Positions 16,076 to 25,974 are shown, counted from the stretch's first letter. The stretch is DNA of 64,000 nucleotides from Rhizobiaceae bacterium (GCA_017644005.1 JAEPMJ010000001.1:1364001-1428000); one strand, 5' to 3'. The notes: generated from the sequence alone by a model not told the origin. Made by a program: numbers and translations.

Positions 16076-17620
16076 TCAGTCTGCCGCAGCTCCCTGTATG
16101 ACTTCGCGACCGCCACCTTGCCGGCCGCGGCCCAGCCAGGCTGCGCATATTGTCGCCGCGATCAGGGTGACGAGGACGCAGACCCATGCTGCGGCGTGGA
16201 AAGACTGCGCAAACGCAACCCGCGCGGCGTCGCTCAGTTCACCCCGAGCCGGTTCCGGCAGAGATTGAGCATGGGTCAGCGCCGCAGCCGCGGTGTCGCC
16301 GGCCGCAGCCAGCACTGCGGTCGAAAGCTCGCTGCCGCGCATCCAGCTATGATAAACCGCCGTTGCCACAGAACCGAGCACGGCTATGCCCAGCGCTCCA
16401 CCGAACTCGCTAGCGGTTTCGGATAACCCCGATGCCGCACCGGCTTTGGCGGGGGGCGCGATGCTCAAAATCACGTCCGTCGTCAACGTGAACACGGGCG
16501 CCAGACCGAGCGACATCAGCGCCCCGGCGGCCACGAGAACCGGCAGTGAAACCGGCGCAAACACTCCTGTGAGAGCAAGAAACGACAGCGTGGCGACCAG
16601 CAGCCCGGCCGCCATGACATGAGCCGGCTTCAACCGTTCCGCCAATATCGGGGTGACGGTGGAACCAACAATAAAGGCTACCGCCGAAGGCACGGACCAG
16701 AGACCGGCGGCCAACGGGCTCAAACCCAGGACAAGCTGCAGGTACTGGGCGATGAGCAAAAAAGAACCGAAGGCCGCGAAGAAGCCAAAGATGTTGACCG
16801 AAAGCGCTGCACCAAAGGCGGGTTGCCTGAACAGGGTCAGGTCGACAAGGGGGTCTGCCAGCCGCCTCTGGCGTATGACGAAGAGAACCCCGAGAACGAT
16901 GCCGGCGACTACCGATGCCACGGCCTCCGCGCCGATGCCGCTTTCGGCGAATTTCTTAAGCCCGAAAATCGCAAGCAGCACCGCGGCGACCGACAGCGTG
17001 GCGCTCGCGATATCGATGCGGCCGGCATTTTCGTCGCGGAATTCCGGCAGCAGGATTGGCCCGAGAACCAGCAGCAGCACCATTACCGGTACCGCGATCA
17101 AAAAAACCGAACCCCACCAGAACCAGGTGAGCAGAACTCCACCGACAACAGGCCCGATTGCGGCGCCTGCCGAAAAGCTGGCGATCCAAACTCCGATAGC
17201 GACGCGGCGCTGCTTTTCGTCGTGGAACATGTTGCTGATCAATGACAGCGTGGACGGTGCCAGAGTGGCTGCCGCGAGGCCAAGCAAGGCGCGGGCGAGA
17301 ATCAGCAATTCGGCAGATGGCGCAAATGCGGCGAGGATCGAGGCGAGACCGAACGCGACGGCTCCGATCATCAGCAGGCGCCGGCGGCCGATCCGGTCTC
17401 CGAGCGTTCCCATTGTCACCAGAGCGCCGGCGACCATGAACCCGTATATGTCAACGATCCAAAGCAGTTGCAGACCGGTCGGGTTCAGTTGGGCGGCGAT
17501 ATGCGGAGTCGCAAGGTTGAGGACCGTGAGATCCATCGAATACAGCATGCAGGGCAGGGCAATGACGGCAAGGCCGGCCCATTCGCGCCGCGATGCCTTG
17601 CCGGATGTAACGTCAGTCAT
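16076..17620 (-). CDS. DHA2-family MFS multidrug exporter (SmvA/EmrB-like)
   Basis: A 514-residue major facilitator with about 14 hydrophobic helices, the number typical of the DHA2 drug/proton antiporters. The A-motif GTLGDRIGRRRLL is at about 80-92 and the antiporter signature region ALLGLAAATLAPSTLSLISNMF follows in helix 5. Sequence character is close to SmvA-type exporters of quaternary ammonium compounds and dyes. I chose ATG 17620, which has GGAG seven bases upstream. A TTG four codons earlier (17632) is also in frame but would place the GGAG inside the coding sequence. No regulator gene lies next to it. The substrate is not known. Confidence 0.9.
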   Translation of the reverse strand: MTDVTSGKASRREWAGLAVIALPCMLYSMDLTVLNLATPHIAAQLNPTGLQLLWIVDIYGFMVAGALVTMGTLGDRIGRRRLLMIGAVAFGLASILAAFAPSAELLILARALLGLAAATLAPSTLSLISNMFHDEKQRRVAIGVWIASFSAGAAIGPVVGGVLLTWFWWGSVFLIAVPVMVLLLVLGPILLPEFRDENAGRIDIASATLSVAAVLLAIFGLKKFAESGIGAEAVASVVAGIVLGVLFVIRQRRLADPLVDLTLFRQPAFGAALSVNIFGFFAAFGSFLLIAQYLQLVLGLSPLAAGLWSVPSAVAFIVGSTVTPILAERLKPAHVMAAGLLVATLSFLALTGVFAPVSLPVLVAAGALMSLGLAPVFTLTTDVILSIAPPAKAGAASGLSETASEFGGALGIAVLGSVATAVYHSWMRGSELSTAVLAAAGDTAAAALTHAQSLPEPARGELSDAARVAFAQSFHAAAWVCVLVTLIAATICAAWLGRGRQGGGREVIQGAAAD

Positions 17621-17946
17621 GAAAGTCTCCAATCAAGTTTGCGCGTTCTATAGACCAGGCACCTGCCAGCATTCTGTCAGTAGGGGTGGCACCATCCGGC
17701 ATAAGGCAGCGCGTGCTGACCCTAGGACGTTCGGGTTCGGCGGTTCCCGACATGCTTTGTCGCGTAAACTTGATGCGCTGCTGCCGCATCCCTATCTGAC
17801 GAGCTTAGGTTTGGAAGGCACCAGCCGCCCGCTGGCCCAAAGCCCCGGTGAAGCCTTCTCCGACACGTGTTTTCTCTGTCTCGCGACGGACGAAACGGCA
17901 ATGCGGGCACCTGTTCACAATGTCCCTCGCTGTGAAGAGCAAAACG
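17621..17946. other. Intergenic region without an assigned element
   Basis: This 326-base gap lies between divergent genes. It has no convincing reading frame other than in-frame extensions of the 17947 gene (ATG at 17848 and 17920), no tRNA and no clear hairpin terminator. A short match to the SRP RNA tip at 17807-17827 was examined and rejected. It presumably holds the promoters of both neighbours. Confidence 0.5.
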
Positions 17947-18381
17947 ATGTCGATACAGACCAGGAACGACTACAAGTCGCAGGCCAAAAGGTTGCGCACG
18001 GCACTCGCAGATGACGGCCATGCCGTCAGTCATTCGCGGGCGCTGGAATTCGTCGCGCGGTTGCATGGTGCGCGCGACTGGAACACATTATCTGCCAGGC
18101 GTGCGGGTGAAACGAGGCCTTCCGCGCCGTTCGTGGTGGGCGAGCGCGTGGCGGGTACCTTCAACGACAAACCGGCGCAGGGCCGCGTGATCGAGGTTTC
18201 GGAAACGATCAAACCCGATCTGTGGCGCGTTACCGTGGCATTCGACCCGCCGGTCGATGTCGTTACATCGAAGCTGTTTTCCAACGAACGCCGGCGCATC
18301 CGGATGATCGTCGGGATGGACGGACGCTCGCGGCGGTTGACCGGAAGTGAAACCGGCGTCATGGCATTGAAACCGGCCTGA
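17947..18381 (+). CDS. Glyoxalase-related protein (PF20066-like)
   Basis: A 144-residue protein whose N-terminal half has the pattern QAKRLRTALADDGHAVSHSRAL and ARLHGARDWNTLSA (about 10-50), seen in small proteins named glyoxalase-related and in the N-termini of some plasmid-borne proteins. The C-terminal half (55-144) looks like an SH3-like beta barrel with FVVGERVAGTFNDKPAQG and the KLFSNERRRIRMIVG strand. I chose ATG 17947 because conservation starts there. ATG 17920 and 17848 are possible. The function is unknown. It stands alone between the DHA2 exporter and leuD. Confidence 0.7.
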   Translation: MSIQTRNDYKSQAKRLRTALADDGHAVSHSRALEFVARLHGARDWNTLSARRAGETRPSAPFVVGERVAGTFNDKPAQGRVIEVSETIKPDLWRVTVAFDPPVDVVTSKLFSNERRRIRMIVGMDGRSRRLTGSETGVMALKPA

Positions 18382-18487
18382 CGCCATGATCCATGGCGGT
18401 CGCGGGGCGATCTTTGCGGATCGCCCTTTGCCTCGCCGCGCGGGCTAGTATAAAGCCGGGTCACGCAACACCGAGCGAGCATACGAA

Positions 18488-19093
18488 ATGGACAAGTTCA
18501 CCACGCTGACCGGCGTCGCAGCGCCGCTTCCGATCGTCAATGTCGACACCGACATGATCATCCCCAAAGACTACCTCAAGACGATCAAGCGCACCGGACT
18601 TGCCGCAGGCCTGTTCGCCGAGATGAGGCTCAACGAGGACGGCTCGGAAAATCCGGACTTCGTGCTCAACAAGCCGGCCTACCGCAACGCGCAGATACTC
18701 GTCGCCGGCGATAATTTCGGCTGCGGCTCGAGCCGCGAGCACGCGCCCTGGGCGCTGCTCGATTTCGGCATCCGCTGCGTGATTTCGACCAGCTTCGCCG
18801 ACATTTTCTACAACAACTGTTTCAAAAACGGGATTTTGCCGATCATCGTCAGCCCCGAAGAGCTCGACAAGCTGATGGACGATGCGGAGCGCGGTGCAAA
18901 TGCAACGCTGACGGTCGACCTGGAGGCAATGGAAATCCGCGGCCCCGACGGCGGCGTCATCAAGTTCGATCTCGACGCGTTCAAGCGGCACTGCCTGTTG
19001 AACGGGATCGACGATATCGGCCTGACGATGGAAAAGGCGCCGGCAATCGACGCCTATGAAAAGCAGCTTGCCGAAAACCGCCCCTGGGCCTGA
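18488..19093 (+). CDS. leuD: 3-isopropylmalate dehydratase small subunit
   Basis: A 201-residue LeuD, the swivelling-domain subunit of isopropylmalate isomerase, which with the iron-sulfur subunit LeuC converts 2-isopropylmalate to 3-isopropylmalate in leucine synthesis. The N-terminal [19 protein letters not shown] (12-30) and the active-site loop [18 protein letters not shown] (78-95) are intact. The length is typical. The leuC gene is not in the window, as in many Rhizobiales, where leuC and leuD are separated. It precedes a ridA-like gene and leuB in the same direction, so the three may be co-regulated. Confidence 0.96.
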   Translation: MDKFTTLTGVAAPLPIVNVDTDMIIPKDYLKTIKRTGLAAGLFAEMRLNEDGSENPDFVLNKPAYRNAQILVAGDNFGCGSSREHAPWALLDFGIRCVISTSFADIFYNNCFKNGILPIIVSPEELDKLMDDAERGANATLTVDLEAMEIRGPDGGVIKFDLDAFKRHCLLNGIDDIGLTMEKAPAIDAYEKQLAENRPWA

Positions 19094-19185
19094 GCGGCTG
19101 CGACAGACAATCGTCCAGGCTGGCTCTTCCGTGACCGGTCGGAGGCGTCGTATGCCATCCGCGCTCTGGCCAACGAGGTGGTGCG

Positions 19186-19572
19186 ATGCGCAAGCTGATT
19201 TCAACGGGTTCGCCTTTCGAAAAGACCGCAGGCTACAGCCGCGCCGTCGCTGACGGCGACTGGTGTTTTGTCTCCGGCACGACCGGCTACGACTACGCCT
19301 CCATGGCAATGCCTGGCTCGGTGGAAGACCAGACCCGCAACGCGCTCGGTACCATCGCCAAAGCACTCGATGAAGCCGGCTTTGAGATGGCCGATGTGGT
19401 CCGCGCGCATTACTATGTGACCGACCGGTCATACGTTCAGCGCGTCTTTCCGATCCTCGGCGAGGTGTTTGGCGATATCCGCCCGGCAGCAACAATGATC
19501 GTGTGTGAGCTCAACGAGCCGGAAATGAAAATCGAGATCGAAGTGACTGCTCTGAGGCGCAGCCGCGGCTGA
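19186..19572 (+). CDS. RidA/YjgF-family enamine/imine deaminase
   Basis: A 128-residue RidA-superfamily protein. It has the N-terminal IST...FEKTAGYSRAVADGDWCFVSGTTG, the NALGTIAKALDEAGFEMADVVRAHYYVTD helix and the C-terminal PAATMIVCELNEPEMKIEIEV strand. RidA proteins are trimers that hydrolyse reactive enamine or imine intermediates such as 2-aminoacrylate. The active-site Arg of the true RidA subfamily (before the final Glu motif) is replaced by a Cys/Leu context, so this is one of the Rid4-7-like subgroups or the YjgH group and the substrate is unclear. It lies between leuD and leuB. Confidence 0.85.
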   Translation: MRKLISTGSPFEKTAGYSRAVADGDWCFVSGTTGYDYASMAMPGSVEDQTRNALGTIAKALDEAGFEMADVVRAHYYVTDRSYVQRVFPILGEVFGDIRPAATMIVCELNEPEMKIEIEVTALRRSRG

Positions 19573-19646
19573 CCGGCGCGCTTGAGCTTGCCTTTATGCG
19601 CGGCGCCCACTAGCAAGACGCCGGTTCATGAAATCCGAAAGGCAGT

Positions 19647-20762
19647 ATGATGGCATCGCGCAAACTTCTCCTCCTTCCCGGCGACGGCATCGGCCCAGAA
19701 GCCATGGGCGAAGTGCGTAAACTCATTGCGTTGATGAATGACAAGATGAGCGCCGGCTTCGAGGTCGAGGAAGGGCTCGTCGGAGGTGCTGCATACGACG
19801 CGCATGGCGCGGCGATCTCGGAAGAGGATATGGCCACGGCAATGGCTGCCGACGCGGTGCTCTTCGGCGCCGTAGGCGGGCCGAAATGGGACGGCGTGCC
19901 TTATGACGTGCGGCCGGAAGCCGGACTTCTACGGCTGCGCAAGGACATGCAGCTTTTCGCCAATCTGCGTCCGGCGATCTGCTATCCGGCACTCGCTGCT
20001 TCGTCGTCGCTGAAGCAGGATGTGGTGGAAGGCCTCGACATTCTGATCGTGCGAGAACTCACAGGCGGCGTATATTTCGGCGAGCCCAAGGAGATTACCG
20101 ATCTCGGCAACGGTCAGAAGCGGGCCGTCGACACGCAGGTCTACGACACTTACGAGATCGAGCGTATTTCAGGTGTGGCCTTCGAACTTGCACGCTCGCG
20201 ACGCAACGAAGTCTGCTCGATGGAAAAGCACAATGTGATGAAGTCGGGCGTGCTGTGGAAAGAGGTCGTGGAAGCGACTCACAAGGCGCGCTATGCCGAT
20301 GTGAAACTCAGCCACATGCTGGCAGATGCCGGTGGCATGCAGCTCGTGCGCTGGCCCAAGCAGTTCGACGTGATCGTGACCGACAATCTGTTCGGCGACA
20401 TGCTGTCGGACGTCGCCGCCATGCTGACCGGTTCGCTCGGCATGCTCCCTTCGGCTTCTCTGGGGGCGCCGGACGAGAAGAGCGGTAGCCGCAAAGCGCT
20501 TTACGAGCCGGTGCACGGTTCGGCGCCTGACATCGCGGGCAAGGGCATCGCCAATCCGATCGCCATGATCGCCTCGTTTGCCATGTGCCTGCGCTATTCC
20601 TTCAACATGGTGGCGGAAGCGGAGCGCCTGGAGGCAGCGATTGCCGCGGTTCTCGATCAGGGCCTGCGCACCGGCGATCTGATGTCGGAAGGCATGACGC
20701 AGGTGAATACATCCGGCATGGGCGATGCGATAGCGGCCAAGTTTCTGGAACTCGACGCCTGA
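19647..20762 (+). CDS. leuB: 3-isopropylmalate dehydrogenase
   Basis: A 371-residue LeuB that oxidises and decarboxylates 3-isopropylmalate to 2-ketoisocaproate using NAD. The N-terminal [13 protein letters not shown] (6-18), the substrate-binding [14 protein letters not shown] (about 132-145), the metal site [17 protein letters not shown] and the NAD-binding [18 protein letters not shown] (about 287-304) are all present. The length is normal. ATG 19647 and 19650 are both possible starts behind GAAAGGC. Together with leuD upstream this forms a leucine-synthesis cluster interrupted by the RidA-like gene. Confidence 0.97.
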   Translation: MMASRKLLLLPGDGIGPEAMGEVRKLIALMNDKMSAGFEVEEGLVGGAAYDAHGAAISEEDMATAMAADAVLFGAVGGPKWDGVPYDVRPEAGLLRLRKDMQLFANLRPAICYPALAASSSLKQDVVEGLDILIVRELTGGVYFGEPKEITDLGNGQKRAVDTQVYDTYEIERISGVAFELARSRRNEVCSMEKHNVMKSGVLWKEVVEATHKARYADVKLSHMLADAGGMQLVRWPKQFDVIVTDNLFGDMLSDVAAMLTGSLGMLPSASLGAPDEKSGSRKALYEPVHGSAPDIAGKGIANPIAMIASFAMCLRYSFNMVAEAERLEAAIAAVLDQGLRTGDLMSEGMTQVNTSGMGDAIAAKFLELDA

Positions 20763-20860
20763 CGAACGGCGCAACGGATGCCGGATTGACGCTGCGCCCG
20801 GCTTAGGCGAGTTTCAGCCAAGCTATCTCACGCCCGCAACCCCGCTGAACGGACCGCACC

Positions 20861-21625
20861 ATGATCGAGTTTCTCGCGCCGCACTTTGTCTGGCTGAACG
20901 ACCCGACCGCCTGGGTCGCGCTGTTGACGCTTGTCGTTCTCGAGGTCGTTCTGGGCATCGACAACCTGATCTTCATCTCGATCCTGACAAACAAACTGCC
21001 GGCGGAACATCAGGCGCGGGCGCGGCGGCTCGGAATAGGAGCTGCGCTTGTCATGCGGCTCGTACTTCTGGCCACGATTTCTTTCATTGTGCAGTTAACC
21101 GATCCGCTGTTCGAGGCTTTCGGCCACGGGTTCTCGTGGCGCGACCTGATACTCGTCGCCGGCGGGCTGTTCCTGGTCTGGAAAGCGACCAAGGAAATCC
21201 ACCACACCGTCGATCCCGAAGACGACAAGGACACGATGGTGGGCAGGGCCGTGCAGATGACGGTCGGTGCTGCGATCTTTCAGATTTTGCTGCTCGACCT
21301 GGTGTTTTCGATCGATTCCATCATCACCGCGGTCGGCATGACCGATGAAATCGCAATCATGTATATCGCGGTGATCTGTGCTGTGACGGTGATGCTGCTG
21401 GCAGCCGAGCCGCTGTCGCGGTTCATCGCGAAAAATCCGACCGTCGTGATGCTGGCGCTCGGCTTCCTCCTGATGATCGGCATGACGCTTATCGCGGACG
21501 GTTTCGGCTTCCATGTTCCAAAAGGCTACATCTACGCCGCGATGGGCTTCTCGGCGCTGGTGGAAGGGCTGAACATGCTGGCGCGCCGCGCCCGCATGCG
21601 AGAGAAGGAAAGCGCCGGACACTAG
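20861..21625 (+). CDS. TerC-family integral membrane protein
   Basis: A 254-residue inner-membrane protein with seven to eight hydrophobic helices and the TerC signatures [17 protein letters not shown] (26-42) and the mirrored [17 protein letters not shown] (145-161), whose acidic residues (Glu and Asp) are in the membrane. Several TerC proteins, such as MeeF and MeeY in Bacillus and Alx in E. coli, take part in manganese export. The 98-base upstream gap contains no recognisable manganese riboswitch. There is no tellurite gene cluster nearby, so a tellurite role is not suggested. Confidence 0.92.
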   Translation: MIEFLAPHFVWLNDPTAWVALLTLVVLEVVLGIDNLIFISILTNKLPAEHQARARRLGIGAALVMRLVLLATISFIVQLTDPLFEAFGHGFSWRDLILVAGGLFLVWKATKEIHHTVDPEDDKDTMVGRAVQMTVGAAIFQILLLDLVFSIDSIITAVGMTDEIAIMYIAVICAVTVMLLAAEPLSRFIAKNPTVVMLALGFLLMIGMTLIADGFGFHVPKGYIYAAMGFSALVEGLNMLARRARMREKESAGH

Positions 21626-21724
21626 CAGCTTAGCCTGGTCGCACGGCCGCAAGCATATCGCAATTAATCGCTTCGAAACCCCTGTCGTGCGACGATTGCC
21701 TGGCAACCACTTTCAGGTGCGCCT

Positions 21725-23155
21725 ATGCAGACGGTTCTGCTGCCATTGCCGGAAACTTCCTCGGTTCTTCATGCGCGGCTCAAGGCAATAGCGGTCGTTG
21801 GAACGGCCGTTCTTCTCGCTTCGCTGTTCGGCATACTGACGCGCCCTGTAGGCTTTCTGGCCGCTTTCTGGCCGGCCAATGCCATTCTTCTCGGGCTGAT
21901 GGTTCGGAACACGAGCTATGCCAGCCTGCCTACCTGGCTCTCAGCGTTCTTCGCATATCTCGTTGCCGATCTGGCGACTGGCAGCGAGCTGGCGATCACC
22001 TTGTGGCTGACATCTGCCAACATGGTTGGCGTGATAACAGGATATCTGCTGTTTGGCCTGCTGGGCGATGACGACCGAGCCCTGCGCAGGCCGTTGTCGG
22101 TGCTGTATCTGTTCGCAATAAGCGCGGCTGCGGCTCTGGCAGCTGCGTTGACGGGCGGGGGCGCCGCGACGGTTCTGTTCGGACGGGACTTCATATCAGG
22201 TCTGGAATTCTGGTTTGTCACTGAACTTGTGAACAGTCTTGTGATTCTACCGGTCATCCTCGCATTTCCCGGATTCAGGCAGTTCGGGCTCAGTGATCGC
22301 CGAGTTCGCAGATTGAGGCGTGACGAACTGCGGCAGATGCTTCCCGCGGCACTTCTTCTCTGTTCGGCCGCGGCCACCGTGGTCGTCGGCGGGCCGGGAG
22401 CTATCGCCTTTCCGGTTCCGGCCCTCGTCTGGTGCGCGCTGAGTTACACCGTTTTCACCACGTCGGCGCTAACACTTATGTTGTGCGGCTGGATGCTGGT
22501 TGCGGTATCGACGGGTTTGCTAGCGGGGTCCAATTCACCCGATGCGCTGGGCTCGGCGAGCTCGGTCCGGCTGGGCATCGCCCTCATTGCGCTCGGACCG
22601 CTTTCGGTTGCGAGTATCAACGCAGCGCGCGAGGAACTGCTGCGCAAGCTGACACATAGCGCCAACCACGACATGCTGACCGGGACACTGTCCCGGCGTG
22701 CGTTCATGGATCACGGCTATGAAATAGTCAGGAAGCAGGCGAGCCGCGGCGCACCGACCTCGCTGTTGATGCTCGATGTCGACCACTTCAAGAGTGTGAA
22801 CGATCATCATGGACATGCTGCCGGCGACCGCGTTTTGACCGAATTTGCGCGCCTCGTCAGCTTAACAGTGAGAAAAAACGACCTGTTCGGCCGCATTGGA
22901 GGCGAGGAGTTTGCCGTGCTCCTGCCCGGCACCGGCCTTGATGAGGCGATTGCAATTGCCGAGCGCATACGCGGCGTCGTCGAGAACTCGGAGATCGCTA
23001 TTTCCGAAGATGACGCCATCTGCATTTCCGTGAGTATCGGCGTCGCTGTCACGGACGGTGCTGCCGACGCCTGCCTCGACGGGCTGCTGGCTGCCTCCGA
23101 CACGGCGCTCTACCGCGCAAAATCAAAGGGCCGCAACGTGGTGCATGTCGCCTGA
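21725..23155 (+). CDS. MASE1-GGDEF diguanylate cyclase
   Basis: A 476-residue membrane-bound diguanylate cyclase. The N-terminal 290 residues carry about eight hydrophobic helices, with FWPANAILLGLMVR near 45 matching the MASE1 sensory domain. The C-terminal GGDEF domain has the active-site GGEEF at 392-396. The inhibitory I-site RKND lies at 383-386, exactly five residues upstream, so feedback inhibition by cyclic di-GMP is expected. It therefore should be catalytically active. It has no EAL domain. It stands alone between the TerC gene and a convergent MBL gene. The signal sensed is unknown. Confidence 0.93.
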   Translation: MQTVLLPLPETSSVLHARLKAIAVVGTAVLLASLFGILTRPVGFLAAFWPANAILLGLMVRNTSYASLPTWLSAFFAYLVADLATGSELAITLWLTSANMVGVITGYLLFGLLGDDDRALRRPLSVLYLFAISAAAALAAALTGGGAATVLFGRDFISGLEFWFVTELVNSLVILPVILAFPGFRQFGLSDRRVRRLRRDELRQMLPAALLLCSAAATVVVGGPGAIAFPVPALVWCALSYTVFTTSALTLMLCGWMLVAVSTGLLAGSNSPDALGSASSVRLGIALIALGPLSVASINAAREELLRKLTHSANHDMLTGTLSRRAFMDHGYEIVRKQASRGAPTSLLMLDVDHFKSVNDHHGHAAGDRVLTEFARLVSLTVRKNDLFGRIGGEEFAVLLPGTGLDEAIAIAERIRGVVENSEIAISEDDAICISVSIGVAVTDGAADACLDGLLAASDTALYRAKSKGRNVVHVA

Positions 23156-23165
23156 CGCGGATTTG

Positions 23166-23966
23166 CTACAGCCTGGCTGGTATCCGGATCGTCGGGCGGC
23201 GCGGCAGCGTGCGAAGCGAGACGGTGAAGCTGTTGCCTTCCATGAACTCCAGCCCGAATTCCGCACCCATACGCGAGGTGAATTCCGACAGCGGTGTGGA
23301 GTTGCGATGCATGGGCAGTACGATCGAGGAAAAGAGCCGTTTCACGATCGCGCTCACCGTATCCGCGGACAGTGTCAGCCCGCCGTCGATTGGCACCATC
23401 ACCACATCGAGGCGCCCGATCGCGGCATAGTGCTCGTCCGTCAGGTGATGATGCAGGTGTCCGAGATGGCCGATGCAGAGCCCTGCCACCTCGAAGATGA
23501 AGATCGAGTTGCCGCCTTCCTCCAGCCAGCCGCCACGCATGATATCAGTCGGCACGTTGCGGATGTAGATGTCGTCGATCACCACACGGTGTTCGGCCGC
23601 GCCGCCTTCGGGGTTCCAGCCGGGCAGCACGTATTCGATGTCCGGGTTCGGGTAATTGGTGAAATGCGTGGTGTGCGCCTTGTTCATAGTCACGACGCGC
23701 GGCACCGGGTCGGCTCCATAGACGCCGCTATAGTCGGTGGCCACGGTCACGCCGGCTGGCGTTTCGATCACATAGGTGGAGTGGCCGGCATAGGTGATCG
23801 TTACTTCCGAAGCCTCGGCCTGTGTCAGTTTGAAAGAGGCGAACCGTACCTTCGGCATGCTTCGCGCGATGGCAAGGCATTGGCTTGGAACCGGGTCTTC
23901 CTGCGACTGTGCGGGCACCGTAAGGCAGATCACGGACAATGCGCCGGCAAGAGTCAATCGCAGCAT
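23166..23966 (-). CDS. Periplasmic metallo-beta-lactamase-fold protein (UlaG-like)
   Basis: A 266-residue protein with a Sec signal peptide (hydrophobic core LAGALSVICLTVPAQS, cleavage around 20-22) and an MBL-fold domain of the UlaG/Lactamase_B_3 type: VTITYAGHSTYVIETPAGVTVATDYSG. The usual HxHxDH zinc motif is altered. At its position the protein has HTTH in KAHTTHFTN, lacking the Asp. A second His cluster (GHLGHLHHH) and the late D and H positions remain. It could still bind one metal or it may have lost hydrolase activity. The substrate is unknown. It converges with the GGDEF gene, the stops being 10 bases apart. Confidence 0.82.
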   Translation of the reverse strand: MLRLTLAGALSVICLTVPAQSQEDPVPSQCLAIARSMPKVRFASFKLTQAEASEVTITYAGHSTYVIETPAGVTVATDYSGVYGADPVPRVVTMNKAHTTHFTNYPNPDIEYVLPGWNPEGGAAEHRVVIDDIYIRNVPTDIMRGGWLEEGGNSIFIFEVAGLCIGHLGHLHHHLTDEHYAAIGRLDVVMVPIDGGLTLSADTVSAIVKRLFSSIVLPMHRNSTPLSEFTSRMGAEFGLEFMEGNSFTVSLRTLPRRPTIRIPARL

Positions 23967-24043
23967 GGCAGCCTCCCAAAACGCCTGAGGTTCAGCTTAG
24001 CGCGCAATCGGGTCGTTGCGTCCAATGCCGTCTCCGTGCGCGG

Positions 24044-24520
24044 TCACGATCCCGCGATCATCTCCTTCCAACGGGCTTTTAGTGACCCATAGTCGTCGTC
24101 GGGCTGGCGTTCCCAGCATAACTCGTCAATGCCGATGGCCATGAATTTCTGCTTTGACGCCGTCCAGATATGGCCGGCCGGGACCAGCCAGGACGTGTCG
24201 TCCAGCGTTCCGGCCTTGATGTTGATCTGTTCGGTGCCTGCTGTCCCGTGTACAATGCGTACGCCGCATTCGGGGCAGAAATAGCCTTCGCGGCGCTTGC
24301 CGGATTCCGAAATGCGGGTGAAGCATGCCATATCGCCGTCGACCGTGAGGTCTTCGCGACGCAGACGCAGCGATTCGCCGAAGGCGCTGGATGTGTGTCG
24401 CTGGCACTCGGTGCAGTGGCATAGATAAAACACTATCGGCCGGTCGGTGATGCGGTAGCGTACGGCACCGCATTGGCAGCCGCCGGTGATCGGCAGGGGC
24501 GGGAGAGTGACTTTCTGCAT
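24044..24520 (-). CDS. GFA-family zinc-binding protein (CENP-V/GFA domain)
   Basis: A 158-residue protein of the glutathione-dependent formaldehyde-activating enzyme-like family. The Cys ligands are seen in GGCQCGAVRY (about 13-22), LCHCTECQRHT and YFCPECGVRI, which build two zinc sites in the CENP-V/GFA fold. The family name comes from Gfa, which was proposed to condense formaldehyde and glutathione. Most members have unproven function. I chose ATG 24520. A GTG-initiated extension to 24559 is open but lacks a better ribosome binding site. It is divergent from yebC. Confidence 0.82.
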   Translation of the reverse strand: MQKVTLPPLPITGGCQCGAVRYRITDRPIVFYLCHCTECQRHTSSAFGESLRLRREDLTVDGDMACFTRISESGKRREGYFCPECGVRIVHGTAGTEQINIKAGTLDDTSWLVPAGHIWTASKQKFMAIGIDELCWERQPDDDYGSLKARWKEMIAGS

Positions 24521-24613
24521 CGGTGGGCTCAAATGCTGCCTTCTGGACGTTTCAAGCACTTTTCACTATAAGGCGCGCCGTTTCCGACGCTAGAGATTTT
24601 TCCAAGGAGCCAC

Positions 24614-25363
24614 ATGGCCGGCCATTCCCAATTCAAGAACATCATGCACCGCAAGGGCCGTCAGGACGCGGCGCGCTCCAAGATGTTCTCCAAGCTCGCA
24701 CGCGAGATCACGGTTGCGGCCAAAATGGGCACGCCTGACCCGGACATGAACCCGCGCCTGCGGCTTGCCATCCAGAACGCCAAGGCCCAGTCGATGCCCA
24801 AGGACAACATTCAGCGGGCGATCAGCAAGGCGTCGGGCGGAGACAGCGAGAATTACGAGGAAGTGCGCTATGAGGGCTACGGACCCGGCGGCGTCGCTGT
24901 GATCGTCGAAGCGCTGACCGACAACCGCAACCGTACTGCCTCCAATGTGCGCGCGGCCTTTACAAAGTCGGGCGGCGCACTTGGAGAAACCGGTTCGGTT
25001 GCCTTCATGTTCGACCGTGTGGGCGAGATCATCTACCCGGCCGATGCGGCCACGGCGGACGCTGCCATGGAAGCGGCGATCGAAGCTGGCGCAGAAGATG
25101 TTCAGTCGGACGAAAACGGGCACGTGATTTCCTGCGCCTTCGAGGATATCGGCGACGTGACTGCCGCACTGGAGGCCGCGCTTGGCGAGGCCGAATCGGT
25201 GAAGACGATCTGGCGGCCGCAGACGGGAACGCCGGTAGACGAAGACCGGGCGCAGTCGATCCTCAAGCTGATTGCGGTTCTGGACGACGATGACGACGTT
25301 CAGAACGTCTATGCGAATTTCGAAGTCGACGATGAGACGTTGGCGAAACTCAGCGCCGCCTGA
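24614..25363 (+). CDS. YebC/PmpR-family translation/regulatory factor
   Basis: A 249-residue YebC-type protein (also called TACO1 in mitochondria). The N-terminal [25 protein letters not shown] is split here as residues 1-25, followed by the acidic pocket and the RAISKASGG region and three domains of the usual length. YebC proteins were annotated as transcription regulators, but recent work supports a role in easing ribosome stalling at proline-rich stretches. The start follows AAGGAGCCAC, a good ribosome binding site. In many bacteria yebC precedes ruvC, but here a GNAT gene follows, so the usual neighbour is absent from this window. Confidence 0.95.
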   Translation: MAGHSQFKNIMHRKGRQDAARSKMFSKLAREITVAAKMGTPDPDMNPRLRLAIQNAKAQSMPKDNIQRAISKASGGDSENYEEVRYEGYGPGGVAVIVEALTDNRNRTASNVRAAFTKSGGALGETGSVAFMFDRVGEIIYPADAATADAAMEAAIEAGAEDVQSDENGHVISCAFEDIGDVTAALEAALGEAESVKTIWRPQTGTPVDEDRAQSILKLIAVLDDDDDVQNVYANFEVDDETLAKLSAA

Positions 25364-25386
25364 CAAACAACCGCCGGCGGTTTGCG

Positions 25387-25971
25387 ATGGCCACAGCACA
25401 AGCTCCGGAATTGACGTTACGACCGGCAGTCGATGCCGACCTGCCGGCAATTGCCGGGATTTACGCGCATGCGGTGCGGGAAGGCACGGCAAGCTACGAG
25501 CTTGAGCCTCCCTCGCTGGCAGAGATGACAATCCGTTTCAACGCGCTGCATAGCAGCGGATTTCCTTATCTGGTTGCGGAAGATAACGGTGCCGTGGTGG
25601 CCTATGCCTATGCTGGCCCGTTCCGGCCGCGTCCGGCCTATCGCTTCATTGTGGAAGATTCCATCTATGTCGCGCCGTCGGCGAAGGGCCGCGGAGTGGG
25701 GCGCTCCTTGCTCGAACGGCTGATCGAGGACGTGCGGCAGCTGGGGTTCCGGCAGATCATCGCCGTCATCGGCGACGGGCATGAGTCGAGCGCCTCTGTA
25801 AGGCTGCATCGGCGTCTGGGCTTTGCTGACAGCGGTCGGCTGGCCGGATCGGGCTACAAACACGGGCGCTGGCTTGACACCGTATTCATGCAGCTTTCGC
25901 TTAATGGCGGTGCCGCACTTCCGCCCGACCCGCAATCGATGCCGGAGCGCATGTTCAGGGGCGAGGCCTGA
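25387..25971 (+). CDS. GNAT N-acetyltransferase (phosphinothricin acetyltransferase-like)
   Basis: A 194-residue acetyltransferase with the family start LTLRPAVDADLPAIAGIYAHAV, the ...EDNGAVVAYAYAGPFRPRPAYRFIVEDSIYVAP block and the acetyl-CoA loop AKGRGVGRSLLERLI (about 99-113), then HRRLGFADSGRLAGSGYKHGRWLD. This matches the Pat/Bar/YncA branch that acetylates phosphinothricin, methionine sulfone or sulfoximine. The natural role is often detoxification of methionine derivatives. Its start is 24 bases after the yebC stop with a weak ribosome binding site, so it may be co-transcribed. Substrate is inferred from family only. Confidence 0.88.
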   Translation: MATAQAPELTLRPAVDADLPAIAGIYAHAVREGTASYELEPPSLAEMTIRFNALHSSGFPYLVAEDNGAVVAYAYAGPFRPRPAYRFIVEDSIYVAPSAKGRGVGRSLLERLIEDVRQLGFRQIIAVIGDGHESSASVRLHRRLGFADSGRLAGSGYKHGRWLDTVFMQLSLNGGAALPPDPQSMPERMFRGEA

Positions 25972-25974
25972 GCG

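Noticed and set aside
17807..17827. A sequence similar to the SRP (4.5S) RNA tip, AGGTTTGGAAGG then CAGCC
   Set aside because: The SRP tip has AGGTCCGGAAGG followed by AAGCAGCC. Here two loop bases and the downstream AAG differ and no flanking stem forms, so the match is likely chance.
20763..20860. A possible manganese riboswitch before the TerC gene
   Set aside because: The gap is only 98 bases and lacks the conserved yybP-ykoY core and paired arms.
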